64,000 nucleotides of DNA, from assembly GCF_022569295.1 (NCBI RefSeq), contig NZ_JAKFIA010000001.1:1441001-1505000 (forward strand). Direction: 5' to 3'. This document shows, piece after piece, positions 26,309-35,884 of the stretch (positions within the stretch are counted from its first letter, which is position 1; every line of letters begins with the position of its first letter). This DNA is from Pedomonas mirosovicensis. GTDB taxonomy: Bacteria; Pseudomonadota; Alphaproteobacteria; Sphingomonadales; Sphingomonadaceae. The notes under the pieces are model-generated. The model had not been told where the DNA came from, did no database searches, and worked only from the letters and a program-made list of their open reading frames with translations. The position numbers and the translations under genes are program-made.

Positions 26309-27567
26309 GGGCGGAGCTGGAATTCAGGCTGCCGCCGCTTGCCCCTGGCCGGGCGCTGGTGCCGATAAACAATGGCATGCCGCCGCCCGTGCGCGAGGGT
26401 GAGAAATGGCGGGGGCTGGTGCTGTTGCTGGCGAGTAGCCTCACCATCATGGCCGGGGCGACCATCGCCCCCTCGCTGCCGGCGCTGGAGGCACGGTTTG
26501 CGGGACAGGGACATGCGGCGCTGCTCACCCGGCTGGTGCTGACCATGCCCGCGCTGTTCATTGCCCTGTGCGCGCCGCTGGCCGGGTTGGTGGCAGACCG
26601 CTGGGGCCGGCGCCCGCTGCTGCTCAGCGCCGTGGCGCTTTATGGGGTCGCAGGCCTGTCCGGCCTGGTGCTTGATACCTTGCCGAGCCTGCTCGTGGGC
26701 CGGGCGCTGCTGGGCGTGGCGGTGGCGGGCGTCATGACGGCAACCACGGCGCTGGTGGGCGATTATTTCCTGGGTGCCGCGCGCAGCCGGTTCATGGGGT
26801 TGCAGGCGGGTTTCACCAGCCTTGGCGGCATTGTGTTTCTAACCGTTGGCGGTGTTCTGGCGGAAAGCCACTGGCGGGCGCCGTTTGCCATCTATGGCCT
26901 CTCCCTGATCTTGCTTCCTGCCATCGCGCTTTTTCTGGCCGAGCCGCCCGCCGCCACGCGCCGGGGCGAGGCGGGCCCGTCTGACGAGACATCCGGCGCG
27001 GCGCTATGGGTGGGGCTGGCAGGCGTATTTTTTGCGGCGATCGCCAACAGCGTTGCCTTCTACGCCATGCCGACCCAGCTGCCGTTCTTCCTGCATACGT
27101 TGGGCGTTCCCGAACCCAGCCGGGCCGGCCTTGCCATCGGCATGGTCAATGTGGTGTCGGCCATTATGGCGTTCGCTTACACCCGCGTGCGCGCACGGTT
27201 GGGGCTGACCCTGGTATTTGCCTTCGGCTTTGCGTTGCTGGCGACGGGGCTTTTGCTGACCGCCCGTGCCGGCGGCTTCGGCGATGCGCTGGGGGCAATG
27301 GCAATGGTGGGCGCAGGGCTGGGGCTTATCATGCCCAATCTGGCCTCCGCCGCATTGCAGAAAGCTCCGGCAAGGGTGCGAGGCCGTGTCTCCGGCGGGC
27401 TGACGGCCAGTATTTTCATTGGCCAGTTCATCTCGCCTATTATCACCCAGCCCGCAATCGCAACGGTGGGATATGCCGCCACCTACGCCTGGTTGGGCGG
27501 CATGGTGGGGCTGGTGGCGTTCGCGGCCCTTTGCATCTTTATCGGGCAGCGGTTTCGCACCGAGTGA
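26305..27567 (+). CDS. MFS family efflux transporter
   Basis: About 420 residues with twelve hydrophobic segments and the MFS loop motif GLVADRWGRRPLLL (motif A). The GTG start overlaps the stop of the reductase by four bases (GTGA), so they are translationally coupled. The ATG at 26374 is an alternative start without a clear ribosome-binding site. SoxR control suggests export of redox-active compounds or drugs. Confidence 0.85.
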   Translation: MRAELEFRLPPLAPGRALVPINNGMPPPVREGEKWRGLVLLLASSLTIMAGATIAPSLPALEARFAGQGHAALLTRLVLTMPALFIALCAPLAGLVADRWGRRPLLLSAVALYGVAGLSGLVLDTLPSLLVGRALLGVAVAGVMTATTALVGDYFLGAARSRFMGLQAGFTSLGGIVFLTVGGVLAESHWRAPFAIYGLSLILLPAIALFLAEPPAATRRGEAGPSDETSGAALWVGLAGVFFAAIANSVAFYAMPTQLPFFLHTLGVPEPSRAGLAIGMVNVVSAIMAFAYTRVRARLGLTLVFAFGFALLATGLLLTARAGGFGDALGAMAMVGAGLGLIMPNLASAALQKAPARVRGRVSGGLTASIFIGQFISPIITQPAIATVGYAATYAWLGGMVGLVAFAALCIFIGQRFRTE

Positions 27568-27583
27568 CGAGAAAATCAGGCAT

Positions 27584-27613
27584 AAAAAAAGAGGCCGGGG
27601 AGAACCCGGCCTC
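27584..27613 (-). terminator. Intrinsic terminator of the liu operon
   Basis: A 9-bp stem GAGGCCGGG/CCCGGCCTC (27591-27613) is preceded on the plus strand by seven A. Read on the minus strand it is a hairpin plus T-run. It is placed 60 bases after the ivd stop. Confidence 0.9.
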
Positions 27614-27673
27614 AAGGCCTTTGTTGGACAGACAGGTTGCTGACAAAAAATCGATAATCGGGAGGAGAGGCGC

Positions 27674-28837
27674 TTACGCCGTCTCCTCGAACAGTTCGCG
27701 GCCGATGAGATAGCGGCGGATTTCAGACGTGCCCGCGCCGATCTCGTAGAGTTTCGCATCGCGCAGCAGGCGGCCGGTCGGGTAATCGTTGATGTAACCG
27801 TTGCCGCCCAGGCACTGGATGGCGTCGAGCGCCACCTGCGTGGCTTTTTCGGCGGCGTAGAGAATGCATCCGGCGGCGTCCTTACGGGTGGTCTCGCCCC
27901 GGTCGCACGCCTGCGCCACGGCATAAACATAAGCGCGGCAGGCGTTCAGCGTCGTGTACATGTCCGCCAGCTTGCCCTGCATCAGCTGGAAGGTGCCGAT
28001 GGGCTGGCCGAACTGCTGGCGCTCGTGCACGTAAGGCACCACCACGTCCATCGCCGCCTGCATGATGCCAAGCGGGCCGCCCGCCAGCACCACCCGCTCA
28101 TAATCGAGGCCGGACATCAGAACGGCCGCGCCCTTGCCCTCCTCGCCGAGAATATTCTCGTAAGGCACCTCGCAGTCCTCAAACACCAGCTCGCAGGTGT
28201 CAGAGCCGCGCATGCCCAGCTTGTCCAGCTTCTGCGCGGTGGAAAAGCCCTTGAAGGACTTTTCAATGAGGAACGCCGTGATGCCGCGTGGGCCGGCGTT
28301 CACGTCCGTCTTGGCGTAGACCACCAGCGTCTCGGCAATCGGACCATTGGTGATCCACATTTTATTGCCGTTGAGCACGAAGCGATCGTTGCGCTTTTCA
28401 GCGCGCAGCTTCATCGACACCACGTCAGATCCCGCGCCGGGTTCGGACATGGCAAGCGCGCCTACATGCTCGCCGGAAATAAGCTTGGGGAGATATTTCT
28501 CCTTCTGCTCCTTCGTGCCCCAGCGGTTGATCTGGTTGATGCACAGGTTCGAGTGCGCGCCGTAGGAAAGCCCGATGCTGGCGCTGGCCCGGCTGATCTC
28601 CTCCATCGCCACGCAATGCGCCAGATACCCAAGACCCGAGCCGCCGCTTTCCTCCGGCACCGTGATGCCGTGCAGGCCGAGCGCGCCCAGCTTCGGCCAC
28701 AAATCCCGCGCGAACGTGTTGGTGCGATCAATCTCCTCCGCACGCGGCGCAATCTCATCGCGCGCAAAGGCGGCCACCGTCTCGCGCAGCATGTCGATGG
28801 TCTCGCCGTGGTCAAAACGCAGGCTGTTCATGGTCAT
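27674..28837 (-). CDS. ivd: Isovaleryl-CoA dehydrogenase
   Basis: A 387-residue flavoprotein that oxidises isovaleryl-CoA to methylcrotonyl-CoA in leucine breakdown. Acyl-CoA dehydrogenase signatures are present: [20 protein letters not shown] and [28 protein letters not shown] holds the Glu used as base in the isovaleryl-CoA branch. It is the last gene of a liu operon together with both methylcrotonyl-CoA carboxylase subunits and an enoyl-CoA hydratase. A lone half of the hairpin element separates it from mccA. Confidence 0.92.
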   Translation of the reverse strand: MTMNSLRFDHGETIDMLRETVAAFARDEIAPRAEEIDRTNTFARDLWPKLGALGLHGITVPEESGGSGLGYLAHCVAMEEISRASASIGLSYGAHSNLCINQINRWGTKEQKEKYLPKLISGEHVGALAMSEPGAGSDVVSMKLRAEKRNDRFVLNGNKMWITNGPIAETLVVYAKTDVNAGPRGITAFLIEKSFKGFSTAQKLDKLGMRGSDTCELVFEDCEVPYENILGEEGKGAAVLMSGLDYERVVLAGGPLGIMQAAMDVVVPYVHERQQFGQPIGTFQLMQGKLADMYTTLNACRAYVYAVAQACDRGETTRKDAAGCILYAAEKATQVALDAIQCLGGNGYINDYPTGRLLRDAKLYEIGAGTSEIRRYLIGRELFEETA

Positions 28838-28876
28838 TTTTTTCGTCCCCCCAGATCGGGTTATTTCCGTTTGTCC

Positions 28877-28934
28877 TTTTTCGCAGGAGGGCTATCCCCC
28901 TGCGCCTCCCATTCATTTTTATCGGGCCGTGCCC
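28877..28934. repeat. One-sided extragenic hairpin element, copy 5
   Basis: TTTTTCGCAGGAGGGCTATC, CCCCTGCGCCTCCCATTCATTT and TTATCGGGCCGTGCC match the left half of the two-ended elements. There is no right half. It lies between mccA and ivd in the liu operon, unlike other copies, so it might attenuate ivd expression. Confidence 0.65.
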
Positions 28935-28935
28935 T

Positions 28936-30936
28936 TCATGCCGATGCCTGCTCCACATCCAGTTCGATGAGCAGGCGGCCTTCGGGTACCTGATCGTTTT
29001 CCCCGATATGCACGGCCTTGACGGTGCCTGCGGCAGGCGCGGTGAGGCGGTGTTCCATTTTCATCGCCTCCAGCACCAGCAGGCGGTCGCCCGCCTCGAC
29101 GCTCTGGCCGGGCTTGACGAAAATGCCGAGCACCTTGCCGGGCATGGGGGCCATGAGCTTGCCGTCGCGCGGCAGCGCGCCCTTATCGCCTTCCGCATTG
29201 TCGCGCAGGCCGAAGTGGAAGGTGAGACCGCCCACGCGCACTTCCAGCGAATGTTCGTGCGCGAGCACGGTGGCGCGGGCCAGGCTGCCGGAGAAGTCCA
29301 CCTCGAAGCGGTAGTCGTCGCGCCAGGCGGGGCTGGCAAGCAGTGGTTCATCCAATCCGCCGACGGAAATCATGCCTTCCGCCGTGCGGGTGAGGGTGAC
29401 GGTGCGCTTGGTATTGTCTGGCAGGAACAGATCGACGCTCTGCCGGTAGGGCAGGTTCAGCCGCCAGGAGCGCAGCGCGGTCCACGGCGAGGACATGTCC
29501 GGCGCGGCGCGCGGCGTGGCGGCGGCGAGCGCGGCGAGCGCCAGCAGCCGATCCGGCACGTTGATGATGGGCGCGAGCTCGCCCATGTGGCGCTCGATAA
29601 ATCCGGTGTCGATTTCCTCGGCGCGGAAGGCCGGGTGGCCGATAAGGCGGGCGAGGAACCCCCGGTTGGTCTTGGGGCCGACGGCGATGGTGGCGTCCAG
29701 CGCGTTGACAAGCCGGTCGATGGCGACCGTGCGGTCCGTGCCGTGGGCGATGAGCTTGGCGATCATCGGGTCGTAGTGAACCGTGATTTCCTGGCCTTCC
29801 TCAACGCCGCTGTCCACGCGCACGCCGGCCTGGTTGGCGGGCAGATGCAGCCGCTCCAGCCGGCCGGTGGAGGGAAGGAACCCGCCCTCGGCGTCCTCCG
29901 CATAAAGGCGCACCTCGACCGCGTGGCCGTGGATCCTGATGTCCTTCTGCTTGGCGGGCAGCGCCTCGCCCCGTGCGACGCGGATCTGCCACTCCACCAG
30001 ATCATAGCCGGTGATAAATTCGGTGACCGGGTGCTCCACCTGCAGGCGGGTGTTCATTTCCATGAAATAGAAGGGCGCTTTTTCGATGCCCTCCGACACG
30101 TCGAGAATAAATTCGACCGTGCCCGCGCCGACGTAATTGATCGCCTTGGCGGCCTTCACCGCCGCCTCGCCCATGGCCTTGCGGATGCTCTCCGGCAGGC
30201 CGGGGGCGGGGGCTTCCTCCACCACCTTCTGGTGACGGCGCTGGAGGGAGCAGTCGCGCTCGAACAGGTGAACGACGTTGCCGTGGGTGTCGGCGAACAC
30301 CTGCACTTCCACGTGGCGCGGCTGGGTGAGGTATTTTTCGATGAGCACGCTGTCGTTGCCGAAGGCGCGGGCCGCCTCGCGCTTGGCGGCCAGCAGGGCG
30401 TCGGCGAAGCTGTCCGCATCATCGACGCGGCGCATGCCCTTGCCGCCGCCGCCCGCCACCGCCTTGATGAGAATGGGGTAGCCGATGGCGTTGGCGGAGC
30501 GCTGGAGCCGGTCGAGGCTCTGGTCATCGCCCTGATAGCCGGGGACGATCGGCACGCCCGCCTGCCGCATCAGGCGCTTGGCCCCGTCCTTGAGGCCCAT
30601 GGCGCGGATGGCGTCTGCGCCGGGGCCGATAAAAATGAGCCCGGCCCCAAGGCAGGCGTCGGCAAAGGCGGCGTTCTCGGAGAGAAAGCCATAGCCGGGG
30701 TGGATGGCGTCGCTGCCGGTTTTCAGCGCGGCTTCAATGATTTTATCGGCGCGCAGGTAGCTTTCGGTTGCGGGCGCGGGGCCGATGTGAACGGCGAGCG
30801 TTGCCTCGCGAACGTGCGGCGCGTTGGCGTCCGCATCCGAATAGACGGCGACGGTTTCAATGCCCATCAGGCGGGCGGTGCGGATGATCCGGCGGGCGAT
30901 CTCGCCCCGGTTGGCGATCAGGATTCGACGCATCAA
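28936..30936 (-). CDS. Methylcrotonyl-CoA carboxylase biotin-carrying subunit
   Basis: A 666-residue fused biotin carboxylase and biotin carrier. The N-terminal ILIANRGEIARRIIRTA and the ATP-grasp loop KAVAGGGGKGMR are clear. The biotin site VLEAMKMEHRL lies near the C-terminus. It carboxylates 3-methylcrotonyl-CoA with the beta subunit encoded at 31741-33345. The start overlaps the liuC stop by four bases (ATGA). Confidence 0.93.
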   Translation of the reverse strand: MMRRILIANRGEIARRIIRTARLMGIETVAVYSDADANAPHVREATLAVHIGPAPATESYLRADKIIEAALKTGSDAIHPGYGFLSENAAFADACLGAGLIFIGPGADAIRAMGLKDGAKRLMRQAGVPIVPGYQGDDQSLDRLQRSANAIGYPILIKAVAGGGGKGMRRVDDADSFADALLAAKREAARAFGNDSVLIEKYLTQPRHVEVQVFADTHGNVVHLFERDCSLQRRHQKVVEEAPAPGLPESIRKAMGEAAVKAAKAINYVGAGTVEFILDVSEGIEKAPFYFMEMNTRLQVEHPVTEFITGYDLVEWQIRVARGEALPAKQKDIRIHGHAVEVRLYAEDAEGGFLPSTGRLERLHLPANQAGVRVDSGVEEGQEITVHYDPMIAKLIAHGTDRTVAIDRLVNALDATIAVGPKTNRGFLARLIGHPAFRAEEIDTGFIERHMGELAPIINVPDRLLALAALAAATPRAAPDMSSPWTALRSWRLNLPYRQSVDLFLPDNTKRTVTLTRTAEGMISVGGLDEPLLASPAWRDDYRFEVDFSGSLARATVLAHEHSLEVRVGGLTFHFGLRDNAEGDKGALPRDGKLMAPMPGKVLGIFVKPGQSVEAGDRLLVLEAMKMEHRLTAPAAGTVKAVHIGENDQVPEGRLLIELDVEQASA

Positions 30937-31718
30937 TGGACCCAGTTCGGACGGCGCTTTTCAAGAAATGCGGCAATGCCTTCCTGCCCCTCCTGCGAGG
31001 TGCGAAGCGAGGCGATGCGGCGGGCGGTCTCCGAGCGAAGCTCGGGCGTGATTGGCCGTTCGGCGAAATCGTGCACCAGCGCCTTGGCGGCGGAGACAGC
31101 CCCCGGCGCGTTGCCGAGCAAGAGGCCGATGGTGATTTCCACCTGATCGTGCAGGCTTGTCTCATCCGCCACCACCTGATGGACAAGGCCGATATCCTTG
31201 GCGCAGGCGGCTGAAATCGGCTCGGCGGTGAGGAAGTAGCGCCGCGCCTGGCGCGGGCCGATGGCCTTCAGCACGAAGGGCGAAATGGCCGCCGGAATAA
31301 GGCCTAGCCGCACCTCGGTCAAAGCGAAGCGGGCCTTTTCCACCGCGATGGCGATGTCGGCGCAGGCGATGAGGCCAACGCCGCCGCCGTAGGCATTGCC
31401 ATGCACCTTGGCGATGATCGGCTTGGGGCAGCTGTCCATGAGGTACAGCATGTCCGAGAGGCGCTGGGCGTCTTCCAGATTTTTCAGCTCGTCATAGTGG
31501 GCGGCGCGGCGCATCCAGTCCAGGTCCGCGCCCGCCGAGAACGACGCGCCGTTGCCCTGCAGCACCACCGCGCGCACCCGGTCGTGGGAGGCGAGGTCGG
31601 TAAAGGCGTCGCTCAGCTCCGCGATCAGCTCCTCGTTGAAGGCGTTGTGCAGGTCCGGGCGATCCAGCGTCAGGTACGCCACGCCGCGCTCATCGATCTG
31701 GTAAAGAAGGGCCGTCAT
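30933..31718 (-). CDS. Enoyl-CoA hydratase, methylglutaconyl-CoA hydratase type
   Basis: A 261-residue crotonase-fold protein with the N-terminal GVAYLTLDRPDLHNAFNEEL and the oxyanion-hole region NGASFSAGADLDWMRRAA. Context between the two MCC subunits shows that it hydrates 3-methylglutaconyl-CoA to HMG-CoA. The gene symbol liuC would fit. Confidence 0.9.
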   Translation of the reverse strand: MTALLYQIDERGVAYLTLDRPDLHNAFNEELIAELSDAFTDLASHDRVRAVVLQGNGASFSAGADLDWMRRAAHYDELKNLEDAQRLSDMLYLMDSCPKPIIAKVHGNAYGGGVGLIACADIAIAVEKARFALTEVRLGLIPAAISPFVLKAIGPRQARRYFLTAEPISAACAKDIGLVHQVVADETSLHDQVEITIGLLLGNAPGAVSAAKALVHDFAERPITPELRSETARRIASLRTSQEGQEGIAAFLEKRRPNWVH

Positions 31719-31740
31719 TTTAGGGGTCTCCTAAACGCCG

Positions 31741-33345
31741 TTACATACGGAACACACCGAACCGTGTCGCCGGAACCGGCGCGTTCAGCGCGGCGGAGAG
31801 CGACAGGCCGACGACGTTGCGGGTCTCGGCGGGATCGATCACGCCGTCATCCCACAAACGCGCGCTGGCGTAATAGGGATGACCCTGCCGTTCATATTGC
31901 TCACGGATGGGCGCCTTGAAGGCTTCCTCCTCGCTTTGCGGCCAGCGCTTGCCCTTGGCTTCCAGGTTGTCGCGGCGGACGGTGGCGAGCACGTTGGCCG
32001 CCTGCTCGCCGCCCATCACCGAGATGCGAGCGTTGGGCCACATGTAGAGGAAGCGGGGGCTGTAGGCCCGGCCGCACATGCCGTAATTGCCCGCGCCGAA
32101 CGAGCCGCCGATGATGACGGTGATCTTGGGCACCTGCGTGCAGGCGACGGCCGTGACCAGCTTGGCCCCATCCTTGGCGATGCCGGCGTTCTCGTAACGT
32201 TGCCCCACCATGAAGCCGGTGATGTTCTGGAGGAACAGCAGCGGAATTTTCCGCTGGCAGCACAGCTCGACGAAGTGCGCGCCTTTCAGCGCGCTCTCCG
32301 AGAACAGGATGCCGTTGTTGGCGATGATGCCGACCGGCATGCCCCAGATGTGGGCAAAGCCCGTCACCAGCGTGGTACCGTAGAGCGGCTTGAACTCGTC
32401 CAGTACCGAGCCGTCCGTAACCCTCGCGATCACGTCCCGCACATCATAGGGCGTGCGGCTGTCGGCGGGGATGATGTCGTAGAGGCTCTCCGGGCTGAAC
32501 TTGGGCTCGACGGGCTGGCGCACCGCCACGTCCGGCACGCGCGGGGCGGGCAGGGTGTTCACGATCTTGCGGGCGATATCGAGCGCGTGGGCGTCGTTGC
32601 GGGCCAAATGATCGGCCACGCCCGACTGGCGGGCATGCACGTCGCCGCCGCCAAGGTCTTCCGCGCTCACCACCTCGCCGGTCGCCGCCTTCACCAGCGG
32701 CGGGCCGCCAAGAAAGATGGTGCCCTGGTTCTGCACGATCACGGCTTCGTCCGACATGGCGGGCACATAGGCCCCGCCCGCCGTGCAGGAGCCCATCACC
32801 ACCGCGATCTGCGGAATGCCCGCGGCGGACATGTTCGCCTGGTTGTAGAAGATGCGGCCGAAGTGGTCCCGGTCGGGGAAGACCTCGTCCTGGTTGGGCA
32901 GGTTCGCCCCGCCGGAGTCGACAAGGTAGATGCAGGGGAGGTGGTTCTCCCGTGCGATCTCCTGCGCCCGCAGGTGCTTCTTGACCGTGAGCGGGTAGTA
33001 GGTGCCGCCCTTCACGGTCGCGTCGTTGCACACGATCACGCACAGGCGGCCCGCGATCTGCCCGATGCCGGTGATGATGCCGGCCGCCGGGATCACGTCG
33101 TCGTAGACCTCATAGGCCGCAAGCTGGGAGAACTCGAGGAACGGCGTGCCGGGGTCCAGCAGCCGCTCCACCCGTTCCCTGGGCAGCAGCTTGCCGCGCT
33201 TGATGTGTTTCTCCCGCGCTTCCGGCGAGCCGCCCTCGGCGATGGCCGCAATCTTTTCCTTCAGGTCGGCCACCAGTTCGCGCATCACGTCGCTGTTGCT
33301 GCGCGCTTCGGAAACAGGGGATAACGCCCGCTTACTCTTTGCCAT
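31741..33345 (-). CDS. Methylcrotonyl-CoA carboxylase carboxyltransferase subunit
   Basis: A 534-residue carboxyltransferase with the N-terminal [20 protein letters not shown] region and [20 protein letters not shown] near the active site. It moves the carboxyl group from biotin to methylcrotonyl-CoA. First gene of the four-gene liu operon. A tandem repeat lies in its 5' region and a LysR gene is divergent. Confidence 0.93.
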   Translation of the reverse strand: MAKSKRALSPVSEARSNSDVMRELVADLKEKIAAIAEGGSPEAREKHIKRGKLLPRERVERLLDPGTPFLEFSQLAAYEVYDDVIPAAGIITGIGQIAGRLCVIVCNDATVKGGTYYPLTVKKHLRAQEIARENHLPCIYLVDSGGANLPNQDEVFPDRDHFGRIFYNQANMSAAGIPQIAVVMGSCTAGGAYVPAMSDEAVIVQNQGTIFLGGPPLVKAATGEVVSAEDLGGGDVHARQSGVADHLARNDAHALDIARKIVNTLPAPRVPDVAVRQPVEPKFSPESLYDIIPADSRTPYDVRDVIARVTDGSVLDEFKPLYGTTLVTGFAHIWGMPVGIIANNGILFSESALKGAHFVELCCQRKIPLLFLQNITGFMVGQRYENAGIAKDGAKLVTAVACTQVPKITVIIGGSFGAGNYGMCGRAYSPRFLYMWPNARISVMGGEQAANVLATVRRDNLEAKGKRWPQSEEEAFKAPIREQYERQGHPYYASARLWDDGVIDPAETRNVVGLSLSAALNAPVPATRFGVFRM

Positions 33346-33355
33346 GCACCTCGTT

Positions 33356-33414
33356 CCTCAGTTCCCTGGCCTCAGTTCCCTGGCCTCAGTTCCCCGGCCT
33401 CAGTTTCCCCGGCC
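33356..33414. repeat. 14-15 bp direct tandem repeat upstream of mccB
   Basis: Four units of about CCTCAGTTCCCTGG are repeated head to tail, with small changes (CCCGG, one extra T in the last). They lie 11-70 bases upstream of the mccB start, in its 5' untranslated or promoter region. Confidence 0.75.
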
Positions 33415-33587
33415 TTGCTTGCTCGCCCAGATAGTCCGGAGCCACTTCCTTGCAGCCCCGATATAGGTCGCGGCGCGCCAAAAGCGGCAGGAACAGCCTC
33501 CCGAGCGTCGATCCGTTGCGGAATGATCGGCTTCCAAGGTTTAGGGGCGGCGCTTTCATAGGTAAAATTGATATTCTTAGCGTTCTG

Positions 33588-33606
33588 CCATAGATGTCAT
33601 CTATGG
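33588..33606. promoter_or_regulatory. Perfect 19-bp palindrome over the LysR start
   Basis: CCATAGATGTCATCTATGG, two 9-base arms around one T. It covers the possible LysR start codons at 33594 and 33603. It is a candidate autoregulatory operator and could also act on the liu operon across the 250-base intergenic region. Confidence 0.6.
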
Positions 33607-34488
33607 TTGAAATCTACCTGATTCGGTACTTCATCGCAGTGATCGAGGCGGGCGGCTTCACCAAGGCCGCCGCCAGCCTCAACATCACCCAGCCCACCCT
33701 GTCAGCGGGCATCCGCAAGCTGGAGGAGGGGCTGGGCGTCACCCTGTTTGAGCGCTCCGGCCGCCGCGTGTTCCTCACCCCCGCAGGCACCCGGTTTCTG
33801 GTCAGGGCGCGCGAGATCATGCAGCTGTGCAACGTGGCGGCGCGGGAGGTGGCTGAGACCGAACAGGCGACCGTTGCCCGGCTCGGCGTGCTGGTGACCA
33901 TCCCCGCGAGCCTGATGGCGGCGCTGGTGGCGGAGTGCCGTCGCTCCCCCACAGCCCTGCCGCTCGATCTGGTGGAGGGCACCGAGCATGAGCTGGCCAA
34001 CCGCCTCAAGGACGGCAGCCTGGACTTCGCCCTGACGCTGGATCGGGGCGAGAACCCCGGCGTGGCCGTAAGCCCGGTGTTCGAGGAGGGCTATGCCCTG
34101 GCGCTGTCCGCATCCCACCCGCTGGCGGATCGGCCGGTGCTCAGCGCCGAAGACGTGATGCACGAACCCATGATTGTGCGCCAGCGCTGCGAAGTGCTCT
34201 CCGAAACCAGCCGCCATTTCACCGATCGCAACGTGCGCCCGCGTTTCACCTTCCGCTCCGTCAGCGACGAGCGGGTGCTGGCGCTGGTGGGGGGCGGGGC
34301 TGGGCATCACCGTGATGCCCGAAAGCTATGCCCACCCGGAGGTCGTCCGCATACCGCTCGCGGGCTTCAACCAGCGCCGCCGCCTCGTGCTGCTGCGCTC
34401 CCCCGCCACGGCCGGACTGTCTGCCGAAGATCACGTCCGCCCGCTGGTGGAGGCGGTCTCCGCAGTGTTTGGGCAGGCTGTCAGGTAA
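33603..34488 (+). pseudogene. LysR family regulator next to the liu operon, frameshifted as read
   Basis: LysR-type protein with a clear N-terminal HTH (YLIRYFIAVIEAGGFTKAAA, then TQPTLSAGIRKLEEGLG). The frame breaks after DERVLALVG at a run of six G (34289-34294). With one G less, it continues AGLGITVMPESYAHPEVVRI to a stop at 34488. As read, the product continues in a wrong frame to 34550. It is probably the regulator of leucine degradation, by position. Start 33603 is chosen over 33594 since family members begin near VEIYLIRYF. Confidence 0.8.
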
Positions 34489-34580
34489 TTTGTCTGCAGG
34501 GAGGTCTCGGACCCTCGCGGTTATTTGGAGAATCTCCGAAACAAAAATAACCAAACAGGCAAATCGCCGATAATGGGGTT

Positions 34581-34672
34581 TAAACGCCCGTACAGAGGTT
34601 TTTGCCTATTCCGGCTAGGGTGGTAGCGGGCGGGTTGGTTTTGGCGCTGTAAGGGGCCTCTGTGGGCGTTTA
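34581..34672. repeat. Inverted repeat between LysR and cobS
   Basis: Arms TAAACGCCCGTACAGAGG (34581-34598) and CCTCTGTGGGCGTTTA (34657-34672) are inverted copies apart from a two-base insert. The 58 bases between are T/G-rich. Just upstream a nested hairpin with GGTTATT/AATAACC arms (34517-34552) is also seen. The site is between convergent genes and probably a decayed terminator-like element. Confidence 0.45.
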
Positions 34673-34717
34673 CGGGGTATTCCGGGGTGATGTCTCGCCC
34701 CGTTTGGCGGCGCGGCG

Positions 34718-35457
34718 CTATTCCATGCCCAACGGCGAGAGCATGCCGCGCATGATGACGGCGGCGAGCGCCACGCCTTCCACCACGGCGATGCCGGCCA
34801 GCACGCCGGTGACGGAGATGCCGGTGCGGCTGCGGCGCAGCCAGGCCTGCCATCCCATGACGGTGATGGGCGCGGCCAGCAGGGACCAATCTACGGCCAA
34901 GCTGGCGGCAAACAGTACGACGGCCCAGCGGGCGGTCATGGCGCGGTCGGCGGGCCACAGGCGGGCGGCATCGCCCGCGCGCAGCCGGGTGGCGGTGTTC
35001 ACCCACACCAGCGGCGCAAAGCGCGCCCAGCCCAGCGCCAACGCCAGGGTGGCCCACTCGGCATAATCCATCCGCACGGTCAGCAGCATGAGCAGGACGA
35101 GCTGGGTGAGGAGCAGCAGCGCAACGGCGATGGTCGCCATCGGCATCCCGATGGGGGACGGGCGGGCATACTGGCTGACCTCGGTCCGGTCGTCCTCGTC
35201 GGGGGCGCTGGCATAGGCGGCCAGCCCGGCGAGCGGACGGGCGCGGGTAATCAGCGTCCAGACGACGACGCCAGCCAGCGCCGCGAACCAGATGTCGACA
35301 ACGGAGGCGATGCGAAGCACGACCCAACGCCTGCTCCAAGGGCGAGCCCTACGGCCGGAAACCAGACGGAGGTGCCGTCCGGCAGGGGGCGGGACTCCTC
35401 GGCCGTGGCGGGCATACGCGTCAGATAGTGGGCCGCAAAAAAGAACCGTTCGGCCAT
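34718..35457 (-). pseudogene. cobS: CobS-like (adenosylcobinamide-GDP ribazoletransferase), frameshifted as read
   Basis: The N-terminal piece (RFFFAAHYLTRMPA, then VWFPAVGLALGAGVG) and the rest (RIASVVDIWFAALAGVVVWT, RFAPLVWVNTATRLRAGD) are in different frames. Inserting one base at the CCC/GGG site near 35323-35325 rejoins them. The polytopic membrane protein of about 246 residues resembles CobS, which joins the cobalamin lower ligand. Similarity is moderate and the usual GGxTGD end motif is not apparent, so CobS is a tentative call. No other cob genes are nearby. Confidence 0.55.
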
Positions 35458-35594
35458 AATTCCCTGCGTGAACTTCGGGTTGCGCTGCGCGAATTTCCGC
35501 CCACCCTTCGCCGATGACGGGCACCGGGTCAAGCCGCGTAACAAGAGGGGATGAAGTCAGCAGCCAAGGGTGTCAGGAACGCAACGCTGATCGC

Positions 35595-35723
35595 TCAAAA
35601 GGCGCTGGCAGCAACGGATTGGTTGGGCTTGTCGGTGATGGGGTCGGGCAGGGGCTGGGGCGTGGGGTCCTGCCGGCAGGCGGACAGGACAGCCACAGCC
35701 AGCAGCAAGGGGGCGAGCGCCAC
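35595..35723 (-). CDS. Possible small lipoprotein
   Basis: A GTG-initiated frame of 42 residues has a hydrophobic stretch (LAPLLLAVAVLS) followed by a lipobox-like LSAC and a short Pro-rich tail (RQDPTPQPLPDPITDKP). A longer frame exists upstream but its ATG starts are one frame off. Weak evidence only. Confidence 0.3.
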   Translation of the reverse strand: MALAPLLLAVAVLSACRQDPTPQPLPDPITDKPNQSVAASAF

Positions 35724-35884
35724 GGCAAACCGCGCCGCCGCCAAGGCCGGCCCGGCTGCGCGCCATGGCGGCGCGGGAGGAGAAAGGCTTTCGCATTCCG
35801 GACCTTGGGCTTTGCACGACGTGTCCCAAACTGCTGTTGTGACAGTCGAACGCGTGGCCCGGCCTGCGGGTTTCCTTGGATCGT

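Noticed and set aside
29008-33324. Long plus-strand frames opposite the liu operon
   Set aside because: They are His/Gly/Val-rich antisense frames to clear carboxylase genes.
34718-35600. Cobalamin riboswitch near cobS or the CobW genes
   Set aside because: No B12-box or conserved core was seen upstream of any of these genes.
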